A DNA stretch of 64,000 bases from contig NC_133932.1 of assembly GCF_031877795.1 (NCBI RefSeq), positions 72,963,937 through 73,027,936 of the forward strand, written 5' to 3'. Below, in pieces: positions 13,110 through 27,945 of this stretch. The DNA is from Strix aluco (lineage: Eukaryota; Chordata; Aves; Strigiformes; Strigidae). Numbering within the stretch: the stretch's first letter is position 1; each line of letters starts with the position of its first letter. The notes beneath the pieces were generated by a model. The model had not been told where the DNA came from. It did not search any database and saw only the letters and a program-made list of their open reading frames with translations. A program made the position numbers and the translations under genes.

Positions 13110-16100
13110 ATTTTAATAACACTATAGTTACTCATCAGTCCTATGTTACCTAATAGTCTCTTTCTGAAAGGTTGTTTTGAAAATCGGATATTTTCATTTA
13201 CTGGCAAGGTCTGGATTGAAAAGAAATGTTGTCTTATGTAGCTAACTGAAATTCATGATGCCGCAGCTATAAATCAAAACTAAGTAAAGAGTTTTGTTTA
13301 ATGTGTAGACATTTTTCTCCATGCTTCAGGGCCTTAATACTGATTTCTTTTATGCTGACCTTTGCTCTTGTCAATTGACTCTACTGTCACTATCTGCCAG
13401 TTTTCCATAACCGTTCATGACACATATACTGTCACTTCTGCTATATTTTCCAGCTATTTCATAGTGTGTTTCTCTCTCCCCCTCAACTCTCCTTCTCTGA
13501 AAGCCTTGTAGAAACGTCTGAATAAAACTCCAAGCTAAGAATAAGTTAACTGCACTTTTATTTTTTATCTCCTGAAAAGATTTAGAATTTCTATAGGGTG
13601 CTCATTTAACTTGCTTTCTCTGCTTTTTCCCTCTGCTTTTTGTTTTCCTCTTTCAAACTAGTCCATGTTAAGCTGTGTTACTTTTTATTTAATGAGCTAA
13701 AATGTTGGGGCAACTTTGTTGAGGACTTTTAAGAAATCTGCACTGAATTTTATGCATCGATGAATTATGTTTTTTGAGTGAAAATCAGGTGAAAGATAGC
13801 AGCCTTATTTAATTTGGTAGCAATCTCTCCTGAAACAGTCAGAAAATATTCCAGTTGTCACCATCCTCCCAAGACAGAACTATGTGCAGTACCTTTTATT
13901 TTCCTGTTTTGAGCCAAAGTATGTTCTGAGTTGCCAAACAGGAGAATCAGTATACAACTAATATTATTCCAAAGTAGATTGCTGAGTGACATTTTGAATT
14001 ATGTATTCCCACTATTGTGTCTAACCCCCTTCCAGTCTCTAATTGTGCGTCCCTTTTTGTGCATGTTAAGTAGTTTTTCATCTTGACTGAATTCTAATTT
14101 TATCTGAACCTTTGCAAGTATGTATGCTAATTATATAAAAAAATCATTTTGCATTCATTTTGAAACTAGAACATGTTTTCATCAAAATGCTTCTGTTTCA
14201 TAAATGTGAAATTGTAACTATTCCTAGCTTTGTCACTCAAAAAGATTTTTTAACTTTATACTTTTAATATATTTATGAGATACACACTAAATTTATTACT
14301 TATTTTCTGTAGCTTATAGTAGCGTTATTGTCAATAAGGCAAAAATTACCTAAAGAATATATGTATATATTTCTAATATAAGTTACAGAATAAAATACAA
14401 GATGAATTTTAAGGAATCTTTTTGCAAAAAATAGTCATAGCGTTCCTTTTATTAATTTGAGCTATGAGATGTAATACAATTTTAATTTCATATATTTAAA
14501 ATGATCCCACTCTACTTCTGATTACACACATAATAATAGGTATTATTTTAAATTGAAAGGAGCTGCAAAGAAGATATCTTTCTAATTATTTCTTACCTGG
14601 TACTAAAAAGGAAGGACAATGAAATACAAATGATCACTTGAAGATTTAAGTGCTTAGTTATTAAATAATTGGAAGTGTAAAGGAAATAACTAATTTTAAA
14701 GTCAATTTGAAATGTAATTCCCCATTATGCCATCAGTGATCCAGGCATACTATGATTTACCAATGAAAAATTCAGCCTCATATTAGGAAAGAGAAGACCT
14801 CTGTCATTAGTTGCTACACCTCATTTGCATTGGTTTTCAACAGAGATAACTTGATGCAAGCTGGATGGAGTGCATTGTTTTGAACAATTCACAAGTCGTT
14901 TAACTTTATTACAGAAGTGTAACAATTAACAAAGCTGTTGATGAATGCATTACCTTTCAATCTGAGTTAAAAAAATTTAGGTCTTGCTATTGCTACAGTT
15001 CTTTTGTAACTAAACCACCTAAAATTCTCTTGTAACTAGAGCTCATAGTGTTCATCATAGAAAACATATATACTGCAATGTCTTCCCAATGAAACGGGAC
15101 AACGTGCTCCAATTCGCCACTTCATGAAATCAAACAATTATCAGGACCATTAGAAAAATAAAGCTCTGGAACAATAATTTAATAGGGATAAATCGGATTA
15201 ATAAGCTAAACTGTTTTGAAGAAGAATGCCAATGTGATAGTGTCACCTGAGAATAGCAATGAGGTTTTTGTGACAGCAGAGGATCCTGACAAGAAGACAC
15301 TGGCAGGTTCTCCATTCCCATGTCTATACTGCCATTTTTTACAGTGAGGAAAACTAACTCAAATACATGTACTCAAGTAGACTATATGTTGTAAAAGTTT
15401 CTAAGCCACAGAACAAACAGTATTAAGCACAACAATGACTAATAGATGAGAATCTGAACAGTGTTTAGACAGTAAAATAGTAATTAAAACATATTTAAAC
15501 ATTTTCCTTGTGAAGTAATGGTACCTTTGAGCAATATATTATTGATTTAATATATTTTGGGCCAGCCTTATTCAGGGCCAAAATGACAAGCCTAACTTGG
15601 CTACTCCTGTCATGAAATTCTGATATACCGATGCCAAAGAATTGGTAGATCTCCAAAGATCTCCTGGCACCAGATATGCTAGACAGAAAAATTACAAATA
15701 TAATTAGGAACTCAATATTGATCCGAGAGTAGTTTAACAATTGTTAATTGTATAAGCTAATTGCTGACAATTAGCATAAAGCCAGCACACTTGCATAAAA
15801 GTCAGCCTGAATCCCATTTTTTTTTTCTGAGTAGTTCAACAGTTATGATCATAGGCCCACAGCTGATTTAAATCACATCTCCTTCACTGAGTGATATAAT
15901 AAAGAGAAGGTATTGTATTTATTATTGTGGAACAACATCATAAATATTCCAAGACTTAGAATATTTAGAATTCTAGTAATTTTTTGAAATTTTTATAAGT
16001 TCTCTAATTGTTATATTAGAAAGCATAGGGCTTATAAAAACCAACTTGAATATACAGGTTTTTTTTTTTTTAAAGTGTTCAGAAGAACTTTTAACCACAG

Positions 16101-19100
16101 GAAGCCCAGATTTCTTTGAATACAATGTCACTAGTCAGCCATTCTGTTGGAGTGGTGATCTAAGACTGCACTGTTCACAGAAGTGGTGATTTTGTCCTGA
16201 CAATGCATTCACATCTCCTCCTCTGATCCAGCTGAAACACAACCTTTGATTTTTGGTAACATCGATATTTAGTGAGATCAGCAAACTGATCCATGTCACC
16301 TTGTGTGCCAGCATGGCAGGGGCAGCAGGCATGTGTGGCCAGGGGCAAGGGGAAAGAATGTGCTCCATCAGTGGCTATGACTTTTCAAACTGGCTTAAAC
16401 TGATTATGATACCGTGCCTTTGATGTGATAACAGCAACTTTCTCTAATTGTGTGAGGATTTTCAAACTTAAGTTTTGATGCATCAGTGAGCCCTTCTCCT
16501 GAAGGTAATAGGACCTCTGCCAGAAGAGTCTTTTATTCATCTTCATAGACTGCCAATCCATTGGACTGAATTGAAATAAATTAATTGATTGAAATCTATC
16601 TGAGAGTTTTAAGAAGGTTTGGGGTTTTTTTGTCTGCCTGTGTTTTAAGGAATGCTTCCACTGATTTTTCTGAAGCAATGCCTGGTAAGGACACCTCGCT
16701 AAAAGTTGCCCCCTCTCCTAAATGTGAAGAGAAGAAATATGTGATGTTCCTATGCAGGGAACTAGGGGGGTGCACTCAATCTTCATAATGAAGAAGGGGG
16801 AAACCACCTGAAACATGTAAAACATGTCAGCTCAGAGGTGGCCACTATCTAGCCAACAGAGTAACCACGGATGGCCTACAGAAACCTTTTTTTCATATCA
16901 GTGGTCATTTCCCTAGGGTTTCCCAGTCAAAACATATTGTGTAATGGACACAAGGCTTGTACTTCACGTTGGATCAACTGACTCCTTGGAAGAACATATA
17001 TTAAGATATCTTTCACTATGTCTCAGATGCACAGCTTCACATTGCTATGGTTATACTGAGAGCAGACTACCAGAGCCACCGGGCTGGTGTAGCCCAGTGG
17101 CTGGGAATAAAACGCCCTTTTTGCTGGAGTGTGGTAAACTCCACAGAGAGGTGCAGCAGACGGCTGGGAGCACTACCTGCTGAAGTTGTTCCAGCATGAG
17201 TCACCACAGGTTTCCTGGTGGCACCCTACTTTTAAGGCAACTTTACGCAGTTCGCTTGCTGTTGTTCATGAGGAAAACAGCCTTTTGCTTAACTCTCTTC
17301 TGAGGATTAAGTTAGCATTAAAGAGCCTGAGGCTTGGTCTCCAGCATTTCATGTGGCAAACAAATGGTATGTGGGATGATCTGGACAATCAAATCGCCTT
17401 CACACAGTGATCATGTGTATTTTCTTACCTTCTGCGTCGTTCTCTTTCAGGGCCTTACCAGCACAGTAGCCCTAATGAATCCTCTTCCTGAGAAGGTTGG
17501 TGTGTTCTCATAAGAAGACCAGTAGTGTAAAAGGCCTGTTTCTTAGTAAATTGCTGAAAAATAAGGCACAGAACAAACCAGACATTTTCTAGAGGCTCTC
17601 ATCTAGTTCATCTTCCCTGGCAATTTAATCCATCCTGTTCATATACTACCTTTCCCAGTAAGAGATGTTACCTGAATTGCCAATCTACTCTTAAGTCTAG
17701 ACTGTAAAAATCCATTCTGACTCGTCTAAGGTTACACTTAGAACCAAACTGTATACCTATTAAATTTGTCAAAAAAATCTGTCATCGTTTAGATGGGTGT
17801 CAGCCCTTAGGCCAAGATAATTCAAACTGCTTTTTCTGTACCAGTTTAAGTATGCCCTACATAAAAGCTCCAACCTCTAGCAAAAGCAGAGGGTGGAGCT
17901 TGCACGCTAACTGTGGTATGTGTTTTAGGATCTCCACACAGTCACATGATGTCCATTTGATCCTGTTCTTGCCATTGAAAATGTAGAGGGATGACAAGTG
18001 AACTGTAGCGTTTAAAGAGGTTGTCACCTGTAGCTGTTTGGTCCTCCACCCCTTCTTTTTCCCCTGACCGAGATTACAACTGTCTCAGGAGACTGACAGT
18101 ACAGAATGTGTGAATGATCCTCAGCCAGTTTACAGCAGAGTCAGTGAGCTCAGCATAAATTTTTGATACGGGTGAACTTAATAAACTGTTAGGATTTGGA
18201 CTGACATGGTAACATGTGGACTTGTATTTGATCCACCTAACTCCTGGCTGGGAGATGGTTTTCTGTCTGAGCAGTTGTTGCACAGGTCGCGACACTGCTT
18301 ATAATGGGCTATGTTTTGCAAACAGCAGCACGCTCTGATAATGTGTTAATCTCCTAGATCCTCAATATCCTCTCAGGAGAGGCACCCCCCTGTTCTCCCC
18401 CATTACCTCCTTTAATCTTTCTTAGGTAAAACTGGCTTGGTGAACACAACCTGCCAATACATGGCTATGGGTGATAGTAATTTCAGACACCACAGACAGA
18501 CCTGGAAGAGGATGCATGTCCACAAGTTAAGGTCTTAAACTGGGGAACAATAGTGACCGACACTGGGCAAGATAGAGCATTTCCCAGATGCAGTTCTCTG
18601 TTCCCACCTTTACTGTGGGGTGATTAAGTTACGAATGAAGTTGTTAATGGCCATGAATTAAAGAACCATGTATCAATGCAGGTTTATTCTGACAGGCCTA
18701 AAAACTTTGGGGTTGTGGCTGCTTCCCAAAAAGCCTAGCCCATCTTGCAGTAGAGTGAGTAAACTCAAAAGAGGGGAGAAAGCTAGACCAAAATAGATGA
18801 CTGTGAGAGGGAAACATTACAGCCACACCAGCATAAGCCATTCTTGCTCCTGAGTCAGAGTCCTGTGTGAGCATGAGTCAAATCCCTTAACTGTGGCAGC
18901 ATAACCACAGATTTCTAGCTATAGCACTTTATTGGGGTTCCTAAGCAAAGTCTAAAGAAGGAAAAAACCCTGTATTTGAAAATTCAACAGCTGACAGAAT
19001 TGAACCTTTTCGAACAGGAGTAAAATCAGGTTCACATCTAGAAAAACTCTTACCTTACAGGTATGCTTTAGTGAGGAAAACTATCTGAAGACATTTGTTC

Positions 19101-22100
19101 AAAAACAGTCACCTGTATGTAACTGTACGTAACACCTGTATTTAACCTTTTTTACTTTCCCATACTTCATGATGCTGGAAAATTCCTAAGTTCTTAAAAA
19201 AAAAAAAAGCATCAGAATGTGCCTGGATACTTGTCACTCAGTGATAGTAGTCGTTTCAGACATACGCACACACAGAGAATTGCATATGTAAAAATCTACT
19301 CAATCTAGTATGATGAGCAGAAAACCAAAAAAGAATGGTGTGAAAAAACAGGGACGGCAGAAATGTAGTGATTTTAGTAGGCATGCACTGACTGCGTATT
19401 TTCTGTAAAATATGAAGGGAGAAACAGCCATTTTTTTTGGCGACTGTGGGTCACCTAAACTTGAATGAGTTTTTCATATTCTTGTGATTCTGCTTTCCAT
19501 ATGCAAAACTGACAGTTCTTTAAATATATGTAAATAAGTGTTGTTTACAAAGACAGTCTGGTCATAGATGTAATGAATCCAAATAGATTTAGCCTTAGCT
19601 CAGTTCAGTGTTATTTTCCAAGCTCCTCTCTTCACATGCAAGAGTCTTGCATTTAGAACAGGCTGCCTGAGGTCATAGACAGGATTTAACGAGTGCAAGC
19701 CTGCTTAAGGAGGCCGATTTGAACTGAGTGGATACAGAGCCTTATTTATGACACAAACATAATCTGAATGAAATTGGTTTATGTCTTGTTCGTGTTTAAG
19801 AGTACTGTGCTACCCTTATGCAATATTTGCATTGGAAAATAAGAGATTTGCATGGGAGTGAATCACTAAAATTATTCACAAGGCATTACAGGATTTTACA
19901 GTGGATCTTTCATAGGGGAATCAGGATGGATACTGTGGCATTGACTTCAATATAAAATTTGGATGCTATATGTGAAATGTTGTTAATTTCTTTTAGTAAA
20001 AAGACTGTCTCACCATAATTTTGAATTTAAAATATAAAATATCTTACCTTTTAAATAGTACCTTTTGCTTCAGAACACTTGCAACCTATCTGTCTGCATC
20101 ATGGTGTTAGTGCAGGCATTGAACATGGATAAACGATTTAGGCAGAATGAGAAAGCAGTGTTTGGAGCACATAAGGTCATCTCTTGAATAGGAGGATTTT
20201 CTGCTAGCAGCTGCCACTGCTGAATCTGACCAGTGACTGGAAGGCATCATGCCAGAAGCTAGGACTTAAAAAGATCTTCAGGCTGGGGAGCGCAAAATTG
20301 AAATGGAGAGGAGCTGATCAGCTTTTTTTCTAGTTTTAAAGATAGGTCAGGGAGGTGAGTGAGGCAATGATTGATGGGGTTGGCACTTCTGGGTTTGTCT
20401 ACAGGGGAAAGCTGCACTGAGGTAAATTTAATTAGCTTTGAAGCCAGTATAGTTACTGTAGTGCCTGCCCATGTTATGTACCTTCTCAGTATAGGAGGAT
20501 GTTTTTCATTTTCAACCTGTCAGTAATATATTCAAGATAAATGGGAAAATCACTCTTACTCTGTCATAGAAGTGTACACATGAAAGTTTGCTCTGGTACA
20601 AAGTTAGGGCCAAATCCATGCCAGGAAAGATTTGTCAGAATAGCCTTCCCAGCAAGCCTTCTTAAGACAGAGAGAGCCTGTATGAGAAAGAAGAGTGCTT
20701 TACCTATGTAACATAGGCCAGTGCAAAAGTGCAAAATAAGCTGTATGACTTTTGTGTCATGATAAGTGGGTTTCCCCTCAGGTTTTTACCAGTATAAAAA
20801 GGATGGAAGACAAAGCACCTCACTGGTCATTTGTACAGCTGCCAAGGGTACTTCTTACACCAACCTCTATGTCTGTTTAAATTCACACCATCTACTTTAT
20901 TTTATAATATGCCATTCTCAAGACTAGTCCTGCATAAAGCCACCACCAGCCACACTAATGCAATGTTGTGTCTACGTTATGGTTACTAATCATGTTCTAA
21001 TGCAATAGTGAACACATAGAAAAACACAGGTAACACATGGTTTGCAGAGATACCCTAATGGAGATGACCCTATTGATTTGGACTTTAACCTCAGAGAAAC
21101 CAACATGCGTCAGCTCTCCTGTGTTAAAAACATAGTCAAGATAAGGTGCTTTAATTTTTCATTGAGGTGAATTTTCCAAGGTCAGTCCCAGGCAAGAGGA
21201 CAGAGCTGACCTTGCTGAATTAACCTTGTGGTAAAATTAAAGTATCCAGCACTTGGCTGTGTTTCCAGTTTTGCATATCTGACATATATTACTGACTTTT
21301 ATGCAAAAATACTGTATCTTTTTTTTTAGCAGAAAAGACCTAGTCTTTATAATCTGCTTTTGTGTTACCTCAGAAGCAATTCTGTAGTCCACCCTCCACA
21401 CAGCACAAAGCTTATTAGAGACCTAAATTCTACATACAACTGAAGTTCACTGTGGACATCTATATATATGACAAGTCTTCTGAAAGAGGGAGCAGTATGT
21501 CAGATGTTTCATTACCCTTGGTGATGCAATTTGCGTTTGGAATAATCATGTCTACACAGCTGTTACAACACTGCTGCTTTGCATTCTTGGAAGATTCCGT
21601 GGTTTATTGCTTTGGCCCTCTGGTTTTTTCCATGCTGCTCATTGTGAAAGATCCCACCAGAAGGTACTGGAGTATTTCCCATGATTTCTCTCATTTCATC
21701 ACAATATTCTAAGTGAGCTCCATTTTCAAAGGACTGTTGGGCATCATGCAAGAAGCCTTGAAGACCACTGGGAGGTTCCTGGTGCTATTTGTGTATCTTT
21801 AGGGACAGGGACAGCTGAAGTTAAGCAGAGACAACTGACTGAACTAATGCATGAAATGGTAAGGCTCAGCAGTGATGCAGAACAGGGACAGGCAGCAATT
21901 TCAACAGGGTTTGGGAATATTAACTTTCAAGAGCCTTAAATGGAGAAATTGCCCTGCAACTGTAAGAATGGAACATCTCATAAGAATTTCTCTTGGCACA
22001 GTGAAATATACTCATCCGTTTTCATCTGAAGGCTCGCCATTCTCATTTGGTAAATATTTCTGTGGAGAGAAATTCACAGGAAAAATGGACAGGATTATTG

Positions 22101-24013
22101 TGAAGGAGCTATGTACAACAATTAAAAAACTTATATGAGTTGGCAATGAACAGGCATTTATTGATGAGTTTAAGTATTTGAAGGTAGCTAATTGTGTTTA
22201 GGTCATTAATGTGACCAATAAGGCTATTCTCACTTCAGATCATACCTAACAGAAGGCAGCATTTTTCTATGATGTAGCAAAGACAGATGATCACCATGGG
22301 AGGCTTACTAATATTAGAATGATGTGATGAGTAGGTCCAAGAAACCTACCTTTTTTAGAAACGTTGGGCTATTTAATACAACTTTTTTTCTTTAAGAGCA
22401 AATATGTAAAAAAATAGTGCTATGATTATTCTTATCTGTCTGAAAAACTTAGCATACCCATACACCCATGTTTCCCCTGTTTATGAAGCCTTCCACTGGA
22501 TGCTTAACTAAAGAAAGGATCATTTATGCAGAACCAAGTGGGTAATTTTAGATTGTGCATTAACAATACTCAAAAACTGGGTGCTTGATTGGCAATATCT
22601 GCCTCACATGAGAATTATTTCCTCTGTGTTATGCAGATTCTTTCACAGCAAAATAAACAGAGAAACACTGAGACATTTTGAGTAGTAAAAAAAATAGTGA
22701 TGGTGCATTCCTCCATCTGATCAGGAAGACAACAGTCAGGGATGCCCTACAATTCAAGTGTGAAATTAATGCAGATTTGTGAACAAAATGGATGCCCTCT
22801 CAGGGCAGGAGTAGGGAAATTCGTATACATGAAGCGTTTTAATATATCATATCCAAGGATTTTATTGAATTCTGAAATGCTTTTTATATAATCAAACAAT
22901 GTTACAAAAATCATTTCAGAAGATATAAGTTAGGGCAAAAGAGCAGCAGAAAATATTCTGCGGAACTGTAGAAATACACTATCCCTTCGGGCAGGTGAAT
23001 GAGTTTATGGGGTCTCACACTATGCACATTCCATTTGTTGCTTTGCAATGTGGAATGTGGAAGGACAAATTTGTACCTGAAAACTGCTGTTAAAAGATGC
23101 ATTGTCAGAGAAAGGCTGACAGACACAGAGAGCAGGGCTTTGTCTTTGAAAAAAGCATATTTAGACTTACCTGCTCTCTGTTTCCTGCAAAAGCTTTCTG
23201 AAGGGTCATGTCCATTTTCCTCTACTCTCTCTCCTCTTAATCATGCTAAATTTAACTTTCTTTCCATTTCTCTATCTTTTTATCACTCTGTTGTGTTGTG
23301 TACACAAAATCAGTAAACATGCCATCCCTTCATTTCCTTTCCTTCTTGCGTAGATTGGACAGGTGTTCATCCAGTGTAGGCACCTGCGGCCATGGTTGCT
23401 GCAATGTGGCATGGGTGGGAAAGATAAAAAGGAACAGGTAGTCATTGCCCAAGAAATAGCCCCTGTGCCAAGAATAATAAAATATTGTTCTTTCCTTAAT
23501 TGCGCAATATCCATTCCAAAATAGAGTAATATCTTGAAGTACTCCTGAAGATTTATTTTCTAATTGCCATAGGTCAGTATAAATTCATCTGTTAAATAAA
23601 CAGAATTCTGCAGTCACCAAGGATAAAAAATGTTCAGAATCTCTGTAGTTATTAAATATTTGTGTAGTCAGAGTTGGGTGATTTATTTTGTAACAACTCA
23701 GTCGAAAGCTGAAGGCATAATGAAAATGAGCCAGAAAATTTATTCTAACATTTTCTATTATCCTGTACCTGCTGTTACAGTAAACTTGCCTTTTATTCAT
23801 TAGGCCACACAGGGCTGACCCAGTGGGTATGTATGACTCTGAGGTAAATGGTAGAATGGGAGAGAAAGGTAACAATGATGAAGAGATGTTCAGCAAACTT
23901 CATCTGAGAGTTGTTTAACATTCACAAGAACTGGGACTGAGGTCTTGTACATTGAGGCACTTTAGTGTTCAACTCCAAAGTTAAGTGCTTTGCTTCTACT
24001 GTGGGTTCTTCAG

Positions 24014-24031
24014 AAAAAAAAAAAAAAAAAA
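24014..24031 (+). repeat. A18 homopolymer
   Basis: Eighteen consecutive A residues. No LINE or retroposed gene 3' end was recognised immediately upstream, so it is called only as a homopolymer. Confidence 0.8.
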
Positions 24032-27000
24032 TCAGTGTCAACTTTCATTAACCAATAGTGAAGTTAGACACTAGCTATTCAAGGAAGATGACATTAGTAT
24101 GGAGGCCATAAGTGTTACAGAGTCAGAAATGGATGGGCATCTTGTTATCCATCAGGAGACATAAATTCAAGAACCGCTGTGAATTTGTGGTGAAGTCTAC
24201 CCACACTCAACTCAGTTAGGAATATGTAATCTGAGTCAAGGAACCAACCATGATGCACATAATACCCCTTGAATGCTCCTACCTATGGAAGACAGGAGCA
24301 CTCCAGCTAATTCTGGAGGCCGCAGAGATGTGCAAAAGTCTTCTTGAAGACTGTGTAAAATGGTGATGCATATGTATTTTGTAACCTTTGACAAAGCATC
24401 TATTATGATAGAAATGTTGTATATTAGATATAAATGAAAGTGTCTTTACAAGGCATGGCATGCATTAATTCTTAAATGTATTAGTTCTTACCATGCTCAC
24501 TGGAAGAGACAGTGTGATCATAACCAGATTAGCACAGGAAGGCTCCAGTCTAAGTACCACCAATACTGAGAGAATCAGGAGTCAGTAGCTAGCTGTATAA
24601 ACAAAAGAATTCTATACTTTATAAGTGCATCAACAAAATCAATTACGTTTGATATCTACACCACTCAGATAGGTGGGTAGCCCTTGGCATAATGCTTTAT
24701 GCTTCAGAAGATATCAGAGGTATTCAAGCATTTGGCACAGCTGCATAATTTGTAACAAATGATACATGTCGTAAGATTTGTTGCTTGCTTCAAGTCCTTG
24801 GTTGTTAGAGATACACTTGCAACAAGAACCTCTGATGCTGTGCATGTTTAAGCCTTTGGGGCATTCATTTAAAGGCCTGCATGCCATGATTTCCTATATA
24901 TGGTGATAGAAAGTGAGAAAGTTTCGGCTTGTCCACAGGTTTTGTTGGCACAGCCTGCATAAAAAGAGTGAAACTGGTCAATATTGCAAATGACTTACAT
25001 AAATTATTTTATTTGAAATGTTTTTCAATCCCTAGAGCAAACAAGCAAATATCATCGACAGGAAAAGTATTTTCTAACACTGGAATTTCACTTACAGATT
25101 GTTTGTAATGTATTGTTATTTCTAGAGGTCTCCTACTTTATGATCCAGGAAGAATACTCTCTGTTCAAATTACAGGCTTAATAGCTGCATTGATGATTAT
25201 CAAAAGTATTTCAGTGAGCCCAAGAGTGAATTTAAAAACCTGCGTTGCAAAAAACAGTTTCTTTTCAGGATTTCCTGTCTTTTCGTCACTAGAGCAGAAT
25301 TCTCAAATGTAAAAGAAATTCTTCACCCACTAGGCAAAGTCTTTTTGAAGCAATCTGTGTACCCAGCTAGCTATTTGCACCAACTCAGCATGTTGAAATC
25401 TTTTACCAAATTGGTAGGTTAAGACAAGTTATTTGAAATCAGCTTCAACATATCCCTTCAGATAGCTTTCTTATGGATCATCCATGCCATTATAGCTTTA
25501 TTGTAGTATGAAACAAATTCATTTTAAGCTTTAAGTTTTGAACACATTTTAAATCCTTAAAAACTTAAAGATTAACATTTTCAAGTGTAGTAAAAATAAA
25601 AAATAATACTTAGGTAAAGCAAAGAAAAAGAGATTAAATGAATTTAATTAATAGTTACCTGAATTAGAGAATGATGTCTTGATTTATTTAGTGTGATTCA
25701 TTTGACGTACAGTAACCTTAAATATCTACTTATAATCGTTACTTCAATGTAAAGCTGTTTAGTTAAGAACTTTAAGTTCTTTCATCAAATTTAACTAAAA
25801 ATAATAAAAAACCTTCTTAGAATCATAGTCTGGCTTGCAATTTTTGTAAAGCAAATGAATGGTTTGAAGTAATTTTTGTATCTTGAAGATTCAGAGGCTC
25901 ATCTGCTTCTTTTCCTCATGATTATATAACAAACTATTTTTTTTTTTTCAGTTAGGAAAGAAAAATGCAGTATGGATGGCCAGATGTAGAAGTCTGCAGT
26001 GCAAAGAACTGTATCAGAACTAATCAACTTGGGCTCCTTTTATTGTCTGTGGGGAAAAAAAAAAAAGGAAAAGGGAAAAAAGAAGAGAAGAGAGAAAAAG
26101 CACTTTAAGGCATGATTCATACCACCGTAATGTAGGCATCTAAACTAGGTCAGATTCATTGAGCTCTAAAATGTCTGTTTTTCTCTATGGACAGAGGCAT
26201 GGTCACCCTAGGGAATGACTAGCTTAGATGTGGATATCTATGTTATCAAGTAAGGTGATATGATTTCCACCCCACGTAACTTTTGTGACCAAGAACAAAT
26301 ATCTATAAAGAAAGAAACACTGCCTCTATAAAAAGGCTTCTAATACAATGATATGTGCTAAAGCTCTTGTTCCATATTCCCTACAATGCCCTAGGTCCTC
26401 TAAAACTTAAAGACTGAAAATTCTATCACAAAGGAAAACATGTTATAATACTGCATTATCCTTCATTCTGACTCGTGAAAGTGATTGCTCACTAAACTCA
26501 AAACTAACACTTGTCAAGAAGTACATAGCAATGATATAATTAAAGATGTGCATGCAGAATTCAGTGCTGATTAGTATGTGTATTATAATTACTGCATACA
26601 GCAGTACATTAGTATATTCGTGTATATATACATATATGTGTGTATACACATACTAACAGAATGCTTAAATTATAGATAATAATTGTAGCTAAGAAAAACT
26701 GAAAGACAACAGTCAGTCATATAAATGAATAAATTTCATACATTAATAAATGCAGTATATTGGTATGCAAACTAAATATATCTATGAAAATGTAGGGATA
26801 AAAACAATAAGAACATGTCTTTGTTTTATTATGAATTTCTGTAGGACTATTCAGGACAATAGAAATACTAGTGATGATACAGTTTCATTGCTAGCTGTGG
26901 AAAAGAAAAAGCACTCATTGAAGATTTCTGGTTTGCATTTAGAAAGGAAAATAGACTCTGCATTGCCAAAGTATCATCTATTCTGACACTCTCCTAAGTG

Positions 27001-27038
27001 GATGGTAAAGAGCATCTATTAATTTTTTTTAACTGGCA

Positions 27039-27945
27039 GGACCAGATAACTTGATTTAAAGCTTTTGAAAGGAATCTTGTATTGCTGCTCATTGGCAAAA
27101 AGCTTTGGCATACTGGAGAAGTCCAACAGGCCTGGAAAAATCTAATGCCGTGTTGATATTTCAACAGCGTAAACAGGATGACCAGGGTAACTGTAGATGA
27201 GTTAATTTGACCTTGGTTCCGTGTGAAAGAATGGAACAGCTGATATGGGACCCTGTCCATAAGGAAATAAAACATGGTAACATAATTACTGCTAGTCAAC
27301 ATGACTTTATGTAAAACAGGTTAAGTTAAACAAACTGCATAGTACTTCTATGAGATAAGAATTTTGATTATTTGATTTGTTTAATAAAGGTAACTATGTT
27401 GACAAAACCATGTCTTTCAGACTTCTGTTAAGCATTGATACCACATGACACCCTGATTAAAATATTAGCACCAGAACAAACCCAAGAAAACATATTAAAT
27501 GAGACTAAACTGTATAACTTGGAAATTTAATGTGTAACTGTTAACTGAAACTTACCAAGTAGTGCCAGTGTGGTGCTACAGGGATCCTTTCATGTCTGGG
27601 ACACTGTTATTCAATGCTTTTACCTATGGCACGAGAAAAAAACCCCATAAACTAAACTCTAGTAATGCCTCTAAATTATGCAAATTACAAAAGGAGAGAA
27701 ATTATGAGGACAGATTACAAGCAGGAAGTAATTTTAACTTTCTAGCAAAGCAGAAACAATATAGGTGTTAATATTGCCAATTAAAGGCCATCTTCTTTGG
27801 GATGAGGACATATAGATTATGCTTGCAGGACTGAGGGGAGTAATGGCTCTAAAAAAATGGGAAGGCAATGGTGGATGATCAATTTTTAGTGTAAAATAAC
27901 ATGAAGTTGGCTAATGGGATCCACAGTTTTATTCTGGAAGGGGTC
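27039..27945 (+). mobile_element. Ancient, degraded CR1-like LINE fragment (reverse transcriptase region)
   Basis: The + strand reads as a heavily mutated CR1-type reverse transcriptase. It contains the ordered landmarks of this family: a stretch resembling 'GEVP..W..A.V..I.K.G.R.D..NYR' near 27115-27190, then 'R..EQL..D.V.K......I..SQHDF' near 27225-27310, then a decayed 'FRLL..FDTTPHDTLIK' segment near 27417-27460, then the 'GATGIL' remnant near 27573 ahead of 'LFNAF' near 27610. Downstream, matches become patchy (for example near 27865). Numerous stops and frame changes show it has been dead for a long time. The nucleotide divergence looks far higher than in the CR1 copy at 30.5 kb. Boundaries are approximate and the subfamily is not assigned. 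Confidence 0.75.

Larger units (their letters stand above)
5411..27038. other. Long AT-rich intergenic region, no gene seen
   Basis: More than 21 kb without a supportable gene. Frames are short and discontinuous and no protein family is recognised. It holds only low-complexity tracts, such as a G-rich run near 10977, an ATTAG repeat near 13091 and an 18-base A run at 24014-24031. The neighbouring gene is IRS2, and such gene-poor DNA flanks IRS2 in other amniotes (established knowledge). Conserved non-coding elements could be present but cannot be seen without alignment. Confidence 0.55.

Noticed and set aside
26620-26651. TA/TG-rich palindromic stretch
   Set aside because: Only a 12-base palindrome within simple AT/GT-rich sequence, which is expected by chance.
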